From NCBI GenBank assembly GCA_033807775.1, contig CM066326.1, positions 94,900,873-94,964,872 of the forward strand: a DNA stretch of 64,000 nt, given 5' to 3'. This stretch comes from Saussurea involucrata. Lineage: Eukaryota > Streptophyta > Magnoliopsida > Asterales > Asteraceae. Positions 53,479 through 64,000 of the stretch are shown piece after piece (the stretch's first letter is position 1; each line of letters opens with the position of its first letter). The notes under the pieces are model-generated. The model was given only the letters and a program-made list of their open reading frames with translations. It searched no databases and was not told where the DNA came from. The position numbers and the translations under genes were made by a program.

Positions 53479-56115
53479 TAAAACACCCTAAAAACGGAGT
53501 CAATTTAACCTTGAAATTTCCACCAGTTATGATCAAAACTTTCAAACTTATATAATCTGAGGATCAAATGTAAGGTTTTTATATACAACTGACATTACTT
53601 AAATAACTTATTAATCTAATCACCTCATAAAGATCAGATTAATCGAGTTATCTAAACAACTGTCCCAAAGACTTCAAAGAATAACTAGATCCGTTGTTAT
53701 CTCTAAGTCTGAATCTCTCCAAAAGTTCTATTCTCTCGTTCCCGCTACTTCCCGGAGCTTGTACCTGGTAAGAAGATTCAACTTGAAACATTAGGCTTTC
53801 GCCTAGTGAGAATACTCAAATCAAAATAAAATTTAATAATTAAAACATGAACAGATAACTCAAACCTGTTCTCACCCATCTTACCGTACGACAACTCCTT
53901 TCCAAATCGGGGAATCTACCCCACTCCCATTCCTACGACTAACTCATTTAATTGTAACAACAAAATAAGAGTTAACTCTGAATCACTCCAGATTCACAAT
54001 CAAAATTTACACACAAGAAATTACAAGTCAAAACTTGTCTATTTCTTAATCAGGAAGGAGAGATTACAAATTACTTTATGCCTATCTCTAATCTTCCTCT
54101 CATCACTGGGAAATCTCCGATCTTCCCGATAATAATGGAAATCTCTGATCTTCCATAAATCGAAATGGGAATTACAAATCAAAATCTGCCTATTCCACAT
54201 TCCACCTCTGCATCAATGGTCCCAATGGGATTATAACATCGCGATACTCAATCGGGACTCACGATGGTTCGAGGTTCACCCAATTACTAAAATTACACCC
54301 CTTTGGTCTATGGCGAGTAATCGGTTCCCATTATACCGTACCCAAGTGCCCTCGGTGATCGGATGCCTATTTTAGTAAAAGCACATAATCACATAATATA
54401 ATACAATCGATACTACTATATGCGTCCAGCATAGAATGTATCATTTCTCTGAACATATTCTATATATAAAATAAAGAATATTATTACCCCACATCTCAAT
54501 CTCTTTATTACCCCTTCTCTGAAATCTGATATGATGATCACCATCTCAATAGTTATTTATATTTTCGAACTCATAGATAGGCCTTTATAATATATCTCAA
54601 TTTGGCTTCTCAATCACATTTATAGTTCATAATCATCTAACATATTGCATATTACAGATAATCCTGCTCATTATAAGGAATATGAATAATTCCTGTTCAT
54701 CAACTTCTTAACTATCCCCTCATAGTAATTTAACACGATAGTTAATATATATCAGTTGTTAATCTATATCTTTGAACTCATGGATGGATCTTTATAGTTT
54801 ATCTCAATAAAGCTTCAAATCTTATTTAGAGTTCATAACCACGTAGTAATTTCATGTAGTAGATAATCAAACTTAGCATGCAAGATTAATAATAAATACT
54901 AGTTCATCAACTTCATAGATAACATTTCTTAGAAGTTTTAGCATGGAAATCCACATAACACAACTTTCAATCGCCTTCTTGGCTTATCTCTAATTTAATC
55001 CAATCCACATAAAACATATTCATGCATATATATAAAGCATCTAATTCAAGATTAATTACTGAATTTTAAAGAGAGTTGAATAAACTCACCTGATGCGTTA
55101 TCACTCCTTTTAGTCCTTTTTAACTCGTAAGGCTCCTTTCTTCACTACCACAGCTTACTGTATTATTCAGTTTACATATACTGATATTAATTTTTCCAAA
55201 ACAGAACCCTCTACAACTGAAAGTCCTTAATTTCTAAAATTTACATCTCAAGTCGCAATGGACTGAAGTCGCAGTCCACTGTTGCGATCCCAAATCCAAA
55301 TCGCAGTGAACTGGAGTCGCAGTCCTCTATTGCGATTCCAATTCCAAGTCGCAACCAACTGTTGCGACTACATTACCAAGTCGCAACTGCCCATTGCGAT
55401 TTCAACCCAAGTCGCAACCAACTGTTGCGATTCCAAAGCCAAGTCGCAATGGTCTACTGCGACTCCAACTCCAAGTCGCAATTGCCCATTGCGACAATCA
55501 TGAATGTCGCAACTCAAGGTTGCGACTTCGATGGTATTCATCCAAGTCTCAGTCCACTAAAACATTCTAAAACCCAGAATTTTGCAGTTTTACTCTATGT
55601 TTGATTATACAAACTTGCAGATATGTTTAATACACTTATCTTAACATATCCTAAAAATCAGATTCTCATTATTATCAAATTTTACCAAAACTCAAACTAA
55701 AACTCCATAGAACAATCTAACTAAGAAGATGAAGAACTCAATGAGATAATTACCTTATGATTCTTCAAACCAACTTCAGATTAAATGAATTTCCAGCAAT
55801 TCTTTTCTTCTTTCTCTTTTCTCGATTTCTCTCTCTCTCTCTCTCGGCTTTCTCTCCCTCAAACCGAATACACACACATACTCACCCCTCACACACTCTC
55901 ACAATTAGTCTAATATTATCAACTAAGTGACACCTCACTTAATTCAACATGAGTCATAAGACTCTTTCCCAATGGACCTCCAACTTTTAAAGAATTACAC
56001 AACCAACCCTTAATATTCAAATCTACTTCAACCAACACTTTTAAACCATTAAAAACTTAACCCCAAGTTAATTTGTAATTCACAAAATTATACAACGAAA
56101 ATTCGGGATGTTACA
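53479..56115 (-). repeat. 3' LTR of element H (2637 bp)
   Basis: Late stem-loop at 53791-53806, TTACCAG|GTAC at 53765, GTCGCAA/TTGCGAC array at 55253-55515, CT microsatellite (GA-rich on the sense strand) at 55825-55845, AAG|GTAATT near 55753. Confidence 0.92.
55253..55515. repeat. 16/32-bp dyad array (TCGCA ... TGCGA)
   Basis: TCGCA starts at 55253, 55269, 55301, 55317, 55349, 55381, 55412, 55444 and 55475, steps of 16 or 31-32. Inverted TGCGA lies about 14 bases after most of them (55283, 55331, 55363, 55395, 55426, 55458, 55489). Confidence 0.92.
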
Positions 56116-56153
56116 ATACTCCCCAACTTGAAAATGATTTCGTCCCCGAAATC
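56116..56153 (-). promoter_or_regulatory. Polypurine tract and preceding stem-loop of element H
   Basis: Minus strand GATTTCG / CGAAATC around GGGA (56153-56136), then CAAGTTGGGGAGTAT. Confidence 0.82.
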
Positions 56154-59100
56154 AAAGCTAGGTAAACAAATGATGCTACCTACTTCTCATACCCTCTTTG
56201 GACTCTAGAGTTACATTAGTACCTCTATGGTGTTTCCACTGTACTTTCAACATAGCTGTCTCATTACCACTACGTAGCTTTCTAACTGATCTTTCCGAAA
56301 ATTTTCCTCTAGTTCTTCCACACCGCATCATCATTACAACTCACTCTCCAGGCCTCAAAATAACATTAACATGTACTACCTAAATACGTACACTATAAAT
56401 TAAGCATACATGTTACTATTAAATACTTCAACAACCACGACAGTCCATTATTACTTCCATGACTTACACATTTCTTCAATATAGAATGCTATTACTTCCT
56501 TACATCACTATCTCATCGTACAACCCCAATACAACCACACACCAAAGTATTGAACATCAGAAGTAATAACTCTTATTGAACTTTGCAATGTAATTACATT
56601 TTTAAATCCAATCTCTCTATCCTTGTTTCCCCACGTTAGTATGGAATACTATTTTTTTTTCAAGTTTTAACTGTCTCTTTCCCCCAACTTTCCACATACC
56701 GATAGTATTTTCTCCTTACAAAACATAATTAAACAATTTCACCAAGATCTCTAACTTCAAATATTCAACCAAGTTATTTTGAAATGACATTACCGATCGA
56801 AGTTATTACCATTCTTAGATCTTTAACTAATAATTTCTCGTACAATTCTTTCACACATAAGGAGCAATTTATATTACTTAACAATCTTGCCTTCGTTACA
56901 CCACATTGACCTACATACTCATCATCTTTATTAAACTTCCAGTGATTCAAATTACAACTTAACTGGCAACTCATACCATCAAATTTCTTTGGATAAACAC
57001 TCACCACTGCTCCGACATTCTATTTCAATATAAGCCATATTACCCAGTTATCTTACAAACCACATGTTTTATCAACTTTTATTAACAATTAATACTTTCC
57101 AACCGGAATTCCCAAAACTTCCATTCGGATACTTCCTCTTTCTCATATCACGTCTCATACTAGATGACACATGTATCTTGGCAATTAATGCCACTACTCG
57201 TTCATACATTCTCCACCCATAACATTTACCACAGACCATGTCTCTCTTAGTCATTCGTACATATTTAATTTTACAATCCCATTTTCTCGTCTAAATACAC
57301 AGGTCTATATTACTAAATATCTCCTCCCCAACTTTAGTTGAACTACTACTCACGACTTTCTAATTAACCTTGAACTTACTCGTTCTTACTAGCTCTTTGT
57401 GATTCCAATATGTTGCATAGACAGGGTACAATTCCTCATAGATCAACACAATCTATACATCCCCTTTGTTCATCTCTAGTATTTCATCTTTTATAAATCT
57501 TTCACATCGTAAGTAAACACTTATCTAAAAGCAACAGTCCTTCGCTGTTCCCACAATCCCACAAAGTGATCTTTCAACTTTTAAGCTTCTGATTTAAACT
57601 TAACATTTACACAAACTTCCAAAAGGATACACAATGCATTCACGTTATATAAATTTAAATTTTCAATACCGATTATGCAAGTTCAACCCCAAGCCTACGC
57701 CAAGCTTATCAAATCGGTTCAAAGTTCTTAAGACTTTACTGAATCCAAAACCGAGTCATCTACTCAAAGGATTTAAAGATTATTTATCAATATCAACTCA
57801 TGCAAATAAATACATCTAACTCACATTATGCAACATACGCTCCGAGATGTGATAATCTTACGACCCCTTCATTGCTACTTTCCCAATGAAATCAAATCAT
57901 TTGCAAGTACACACAACTCTTTTCATACTCCACAATGTATATAATCTGCCCAGGTTCATTAGTTTCAAAGATACTAAGTAAAATATCAAACAGTCTTTAC
58001 ACCTAAGACCACTACTTAAATTGTCACCGGTTCAAATACAATGCAGTTAAGCATACAACACATTCAATACTCCATCTCGAATCATTAAACTGACAAATAT
58101 TCAAAAGACTCATTTGTAAATTGATCAGGCTTTTAAGGTCAAAATAACCGTTTGGTTAAACACGTGTCACTCACACGATTACGTAAACCAAAATACCTCT
58201 TTGCTTAATTTTTTATTTTTTTTACCTTATTAATCCCTTAATTGGCCATCGACTCCAAAATAAAAGTTTATCACTCTCAAAACCTTCACATTTTCAAAAT
58301 GTAACACGACAAAATTATTATACAACCACAAAATACCAAAACAGAGTTATAACCACATAACTTTCACTTAGGTTATAATTAATCAACTCAAAATTCCCCG
58401 ATTGTGTCGCACACACTAATACTCATTTTGCGCATACCTTCTGCATCACAGCATACCGGTATCGCTCACGGTTTTGCTACTACTCGCACGACATACGCGG
58501 AACGCATCCAGACCGCACCCAGTGACATACAAAAGGCCTCGTACACCTTACAACTCTCGCCTTCAAATTCAAAACTTGACATCTCAATACTTCTTTAACC
58601 CTGAACCTAATTCTTCCTCCAGACATGACCGACCCTCGGCAACTGTATTACTAATCCTCGAACAAGGGTACAGACCCTCGTATTAATGTTACTAAAGTTC
58701 ACTTTCAATTTTTTTTCCCACTGTTCATCTCTCATTTGAATACAATTACCAAAACCACAAACCTTCTCCCAAGATTTATCCAACACCTCTCCACTCTTGG
58801 AGTTCTTTCTTAGCTTAAAGTGTAATACTCTATGACCTAGCGAGTTCATAGCTTTCATGCATGCTAATATAATAAATAACTCAATCCACACTTTCCTCAT
58901 TTAAATAAATAACATTCAAAACAACGTGAGCACACACGCCCCAATCATTTTCATAACTCCCATGTACTACACAACAATCTCAAAACCGTTTGTCTACAAA
59001 TTTCCGTAAAACTCAATCTTTCTCAACCAGAAAAATGTTGTTACAACAATAATATCTTTAAATGAAGATCTTTTCATACGACAAAAGTTTAAATTTACTG

Positions 59101-60081
59101 ACTCAGAGTAAACTAGTCGTTTCTCACATTCTTTTATATGATATTATCAAATCAATACCTTTGTTGGTTATAAAAAGTTTACTGATCAACACTTTCTTAA
59201 CCTATTTTCTATCATACAACTTTTTATGTAAAGTATGAAGTATTTTGCAAGTTGCTAAACCCCAAAATTTCGTTAGGTGGCGCAATTGAAATTGCCCTTT
59301 TTATTTAAATAAATACTTGCACATACTAATTCATCCTTGAATAAAACTGTTATTTATGCATTTGATTTGAAATCAAGAAAACTCATGTAACACACACTAA
59401 AACATCATTCACAAAATTCACTCGCAATGAAGGCTATTTACTCCAACAAGGTCAATCGTTTTACTTACATAACTTATCATTGACACTTTACTTTCGACCC
59501 GAAATCGCCCTCTCGGCCTTATAATAATTGCTACATCTGCATTCCATGGCTCCCATACTCAACCATGTCATACTAATTCTGTATTAACCAATCATCTCAT
59601 ACTCTATCTCTGCACCTATTAAATCACCTATTAAAGATTGCTTTGGCAGACTTTCATGAGTCCCACCAATTTCCAGGTTGTCCTTCAAAACCCCAATCAT
59701 ATACTGCTCTGTCCTTTAAAGGACCTTGGTGATAAATTCACCATCACTTTACTATAACTTATAGAGATAACCATGCGAAATGATTATGCACTTACATACA
59801 TACAACAACGTACTTTACCGATCGTTAGTCACTGTAACAATTCAGAAATAGACATGCTCGTGTAACAATGTATTCATAATAACAGTAGCTAATTGTAATT
59901 GTGAACATATCATACAGGAGAATCCCCATTATCATTGTCATAGCACTAATTTCACGTATTTCCGTTAACTCTAAGACTATCCCGTCTTAACACTTCTACC
60001 CATATCTCACATATCATAACCTAATACGTCTCAACTTAAGTCTAAGTATCTCATCAGCATACTTAGTTCGCTTAAACTAGT
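56154..60081 (-). other. Internal region of element H, non-coding
   Basis: AT-rich with C/T bias on the plus strand and no frame above 100 codons. Landmarks run as in element E: 'cagaccatgtctctcttagtcattcgtac' region near 57232, the GC-rich block near 58430-58545, 'catagctttcatgcatg' near 58848. Confidence 0.7.
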
Positions 60082-60093
60082 GCTCTGATACCA
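60082..60093 (-). other. Primer-binding site of element H
   Basis: Minus strand TGGTATCAGAGC, three bases from the 5' LTR. Confidence 0.92.
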
Positions 60094-60096
60094 TAC

Positions 60097-62736
60097 TAAA
60101 ACACCCTAAAAACGGAGTCAATTTAAACCTTGAAATTTCCACCAGTTATGATCAAAACTTTCAAACTTATATAACCTGAGGATCAAATGTAAGGTTTTTT
60201 TATACAAGTGACATTACTTAAATAACTTATTAATCTAATCACCTCATAAAGATCAGATTAATCTAGTTATCTAAACAACTGTCCCAAAGACTTCAAAGAA
60301 TAACTAGATCCGTTGTTATCTCTAAGTCTGAATCTCTCCAAAAGTTCTCTTCTCTCGTTCCCGCTACTTCCCGGAGCTTGTACCTGGTAAGAAGATTCAA
60401 CTTGAAACATTAGGCTTTCGCCTAGTGAGAATACTCAAATCAAAATAAAATTTAATAATTAAAACATGAACAGATAACTCAAACCTGTTCTCACCCATCT
60501 TACCGTACGACAACTCCTTTCCAAATCGGGGAATCTACCCCACTCCCATTCCTACGACTAACTCATTAAATTGTAACAACAAAATAAGAGTTAACTCTGA
60601 ATCACTCCAGATTCACAATCAAAATTTACACACAAGAAATTACAAGTCAAAACCTGTCTATTTCTTAATCAGGAAGGAGAGATTACAAATTACTTTATGC
60701 CTATCTCTAATCTTCCTCTCATCACTGGGAAATCTCCGATCTTCCCGATAATAATGGAAATCTCTGATCTTCCATAAATCGAAATGGGAATTACAAATCA
60801 AAATCTGCCTATTCCACATTCCACCTCTGCATCAATGGTCCCAATGGGATTATAACATCGCGATACTCAATCGGGACTCACGATGGTTCGAGGTTCACCC
60901 AATTACTAAAATTACACCCCTTTGGTCTATGGCGAGTAATCGGTTCCCATTATACCGTACCCAAGTGCCCTCGGTGACCGGATGCCTATTTTAGTAAAAG
61001 CACATAATCACATAATATAATACAATCGATACTACTATATGCGTCCAGCATAGAATGTATCATTTCTCTGAACATATTCTATATATAAAATAAAGAATAT
61101 TATTACCCCACATCTCAATCTCTTTATTACCCCTTCTCTGAAATCTGATATGATGATCACCATCTCAATTGTTATTTATATTTTCGAACTCATAGATAGG
61201 CCTTTATAATATATCTCAATTTGGCTTCTCAATCACATTTATAGTTCATAATCATCTAACATATTGCATATTACAGATAATCCTGCTCATTATAAGGAAT
61301 ATGAATAATTCCTGTTCATCAACTTCTTAACTATCCCCTCATAGTAATTTAACACGAGAGTTAATATATATCAGTTGTTAATCTATATCTTTGAACTCAT
61401 GGATGGATCTTTATAGTTTATCTCAATAAAGCTTCAAATCATATTTAGAGTTCATAACCACATAGTAATTTCATGTAGTAGATAATCAAACTTAGCATGC
61501 AAGATTAATAATAAATACTAGTTCATCAACTTCATAGATAACATTTCTTAGAAGTTTTAGCATGGAAATCCACATAACACAACTTTCAATCGCCTTCTTG
61601 GCTTATCTCTAATTTAATCCAATCCACATAAAACATATTCATGCATATATATAAAGCATCTAATTCAAGATTAATTACTGAATTTTAAAGAGAGTTGAAT
61701 AAACTCACCTGATGCGTTATCACTCCTTTTAGTCCTTTTTAACTCGTAAGGCTCCTTTCTTCACTACCACAGCTTACTGTATTATTCAGTTTACATATAC
61801 TGATATTAATTTTTCCAAAACAGAACCCTCTACAACTGAAAGTCCTTAATTTCTAAAATTTACATCTCAAGTCGCAATGGACTGAAGTCGCAGTCCACTG
61901 TTGCGATCCCAAATCCAAATCGCAGTGAACTGGAGTCGCAGTCCTCTATTGCGATTCCAATTCCAAGTCGCAACCAACTGTTGTGACTACAGTACCAAGT
62001 CGCAACTGCCCATTGCGATTTCAACCCAAGTCGTAACCAACTGTTGCGATTCCAAAGCCAAGTCGCAATGGTCTACTGCGACTCCAACTCCAAGTCGCAA
62101 TTGCCCATTGCGACAATCATGAATGTCGCAACTCAAGGTTGCGACTTCGATGGTATTCATCCAAGTTTCAGTCCACTAAAACATTCTAAAACCCAGAATT
62201 TTGCAGTTTTACTCTATGTTTGATTATACAAACTTGCAGATATGTTTAATACACTTGTCTTAACATATCCTAAAAATCAGATTCTCATTATTATCAAATT
62301 TTACCAAAACTCAAACTAAAACTCCATGGAACAATCTAACTAAGAAGATGAAGAACTCAATGAGATAATTACCTTATGATTCTTCAAACCAACTTCAGAT
62401 TAAATGAATTTCCAGCAATTCTTTTCTTCTTTCTCTTTTCTCGATTTCTCTCTCTCTCTCTCTCTCGACTTTCTCTCCCTCAAACCGAATACACACACAT
62501 ACTCACCCCTCACACACTCTCACAATTAGTCTAATATTACCAACTAAGTGACACCTCACTTAATTCAACATGAGTCATAAGACTCTTTCCCAATGGACCT
62601 CCAACTTTTAAAGAATTACACAACCAACCCTTAATATTCAAATCTACTTCAACCAACACTTTTAAACCATTAAAAACTTAACCCCAAGTTAATTTGTAAT
62701 TCACAAAATTATACAACGAAAATTCGGGATGTTACA
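60097..62736 (-). repeat. 5' LTR of element H (2640 bp)
   Basis: Nearly identical to 53479-56115, with scattered single-base changes. Array at 61872-62134; a few CpG sites in the array have changed (for example TTGTGAC near 61982). Stem-loop at 60410-60425. Confidence 0.92.
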
Positions 62737-62741
62737 ACGCA

Positions 62742-64000
62742 CAAATGTCCAAACTTTTGATCTCAGAAGGAATCAAATAACAAGACAAGGAATATCGGTA
62801 AAGGTGGTCATAGACTCTAATCACGTTTTTTAGAAGATCATCCAGGTCTATATAACGGTTGTAACAGGGCTAAGGTTAAGGCTGAGAAACGAAGGGTAAA
62901 AGGATCAAAAATCCTCGGCGTGTCAATCATTGGCAGTTCTGAACTTTTCTACTTCAACCTCTATCAGTTGGCCCTATTTGTCACTATTGGAGTCGCTTCG
63001 ACTCACTTATTATGCAGCTCTACTAGAGACTATCTAACTAACGGTATTTATTTACTTTTCGTTTTTTTTTGGAACTTCATTGGTCCTCTTTACTATTTCT
63101 TGACTGGCCTGATTTCTTTCTTTTCCGCTCTATCTCTCTAAGTTCATTACTTCTTCCGATTGACACACTTTCGGATAGGGTTGGCTAAGGCTCATGGTTG
63201 AGGGTGTAATGATGGGTTTAGAAACGAAAAGGTGAGTGTTTGGCTGCAAAGTGGTTAATGGATATACATGAAAGGGTGAAAAGGGAACGATAGCCAAACT
63301 AGGTTTAAACAGAAACAAAATGCCTGGAATCATGTCTTAAGGTCCACACGATATGGTCTACTGTACCCTTACCTAATATCCTGATGTTCGTCTTTGCTAC
63401 TCAATGCAATAATGTAGCGAGATCATTCTACATTCACGACAAGGAATTCGAAAAGTGTATAAGAATTACGTGTATGAATCCCTCGAAATGAAAAACGTCT
63501 CATTAGGCTCAAAACTCACTATCGGGTGGTCTCCACTAATGTCCCTAGTCATGTCCTTTCCCGGTCTTTCCCTAACGGTCACGTCACTATCACAAGATTC
63601 TTCCCACAATGGTTGGTCTCAATCATTCAAAACAAAAAATTTAGCTACTTTGATCTCGACACTCAGAAGTGTAGGAATTCTACGTGCATAACTTGGGCCC
63701 GATTGGGCAACCCCAAACCTTACCCACACATTGTCCCCAATGTGCAAGTAAAGTCTTAGGTGATGCGACGCAGTCATTGTGCAGTTATTAAGAAGAGCAG
63801 GCAAGGCATCATATAGCATAACATAAAAAGACTACCCAAAGTTTCCAAAAATAGGCACCCCAAACCTAGGCCGTGGCCTAGGTTTGCCAAATAAAAGCCA
63901 ACCCCAAACCTCGGTGAAACCGAGGTTTGCACAGGGTCTAATATGAGTGTGTAGATGGTTCAAAAATGAGGCACCCCAAACCTAAGTGAAACTTAGGTTT
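62742..64000 (-). mobile_element. Athila 3' internal region, continued
   Basis: Resumes the Athila sequence after element H. 'gttgtaacagggctaaggttaagg' near 62860 is a stretch familiar from the 3' non-coding part of Athila/Ogre elements. No credible gene: the 73-codon hydrophobic frame at 62920-63141 has no family features. The right end carries three hairpins. Confidence 0.6.
63861..64000. repeat. Three tandem hairpins with different but self-matching stems
   Basis: Hairpin 1, 63861-63886: CAAACCTAGGCC pairs with GGCCTAGGTTTG, loop GT. Hairpin 2, 63905-63929: CAAACCTCGGT pairs with ACCGAGGTTTG, loop GAA. Hairpin 3, 63977-64000: CAAACCTAAGT pairs with ACTTAGGTTT, loop GAA, its last base beyond the window. 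Hairpins 1 and 3 follow GGCACCC; hairpin 2 follows GCCAACC. Confidence 0.9.

Larger units (their letters stand above)
53479..62736 (-). mobile_element. Element H: non-coding Tekay-like LTR retrotransposon
   Basis: A 9258-bp element with LTRs of 2637 and 2640 bp, tRNA-Met primer site (60082-60093), polypurine tract and target duplication ACGCA (53474-53478 and 62737-62741). Minus-strand ends are TGTAACATCCC...GGTGTTTTA in both LTRs. No coding frame. It sits inside Athila 3' DNA. Confidence 0.93.

Noticed and set aside
55282..55604. Plus-strand frames of 73-80 codons across the GTCGCAA array (also 39261-39476, 61901-62122, 24315-24690)
   Set aside because: Open only because the 32-bp repeat lacks stops in some phases; the translations are repeats and the same happens in each LTR copy.
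62920..63141. 73-codon hydrophobic frame, membrane-protein-like
   Set aside because: Lies in Athila 3' non-coding DNA on the opposite strand, with no family features or regulatory signals.

Overview
This window is a repeat-dense stretch of a plant nuclear genome, almost certainly a eudicot. The gag and pol types and the presence of Sirevirus, Tekay and Athila lineages together suggest Asteraceae or a relative, but that is an inference and I cannot name the species. Only one ordinary host gene is clear: a secreted DUF538 protein at 4.1-4.6 kb on the minus strand. A small coiled-coil reading frame at 5.2-5.5 kb and a two-exon PB1-like gene at 13.6-14.1 kb are weaker candidates. No rRNA, tRNA or CRISPR was found.

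Layout. (1) 1-3351: 5' part of a minus-strand Ty1/copia element (element A) with gag and 5' LTR, cut by the window edge. (2) 3.35-5.76 kb: host-like DNA with the DUF538 gene and the coiled-coil frame. (3) 5766-13577: element B, minus strand, Tekay-like Ty3/gypsy, almost without coding capacity, TSD CTACG. It interrupts the last codons of the PB1-like gene. (4) 13.6-15.8 kb: PB1-like gene and the C-terminal/SWIM part of a MULE transposase. (5) 15817-37794: an outer plus-strand LTR of about 2.3 kb split by two later insertions: element C (16251-24214, gypsy, TSD GGTAA) and element D (25500-37192, 11.7-kb Sirevirus, TSD GATAG). (6) 37832-43056: element E, a minus-strand relative of the outer LTR, placed head-on against it so that the two LTRs form a long inverted repeat; its 5' half is missing. 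(7) 43057-50843: element F, the only gypsy element here with a recognisable full gag-pol (two in-frame stops). Its first LTR lacks U3, and its second LTR is followed by another primer site and gag. (8) 50844-53478 plus 62742-64000: Athila-like sequence G, in which one LTR has a primer site and gag on one side and a polypurine tract and 3' region on the other. (9) 53479-62736: element H, minus strand, non-coding gypsy, TSD ACGCA, inserted into G.

How the parts fit. B, C, E and H share with coding element F the primer site, the stem-loop before the polypurine tract, a stem-loop late in the LTR and LTR layout, yet they carry decayed internal DNA. They therefore look like non-autonomous passengers copied by Tekay-type machinery. 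The most unusual signals are repeated CpG-containing motifs, different for each family. LTRs of B, C, E, F and H hold arrays of short dyads at a fixed 16-, 17- or 32-bp spacing in the same part of U3. The copia LTR holds spaced GGTATACC palindromes. Sirevirus D carries about 60 copies of TCAGCG/CGCTGA across LTRs and coding DNA. Three short hairpins with compensating stem changes lie in tandem at the right end of the window.
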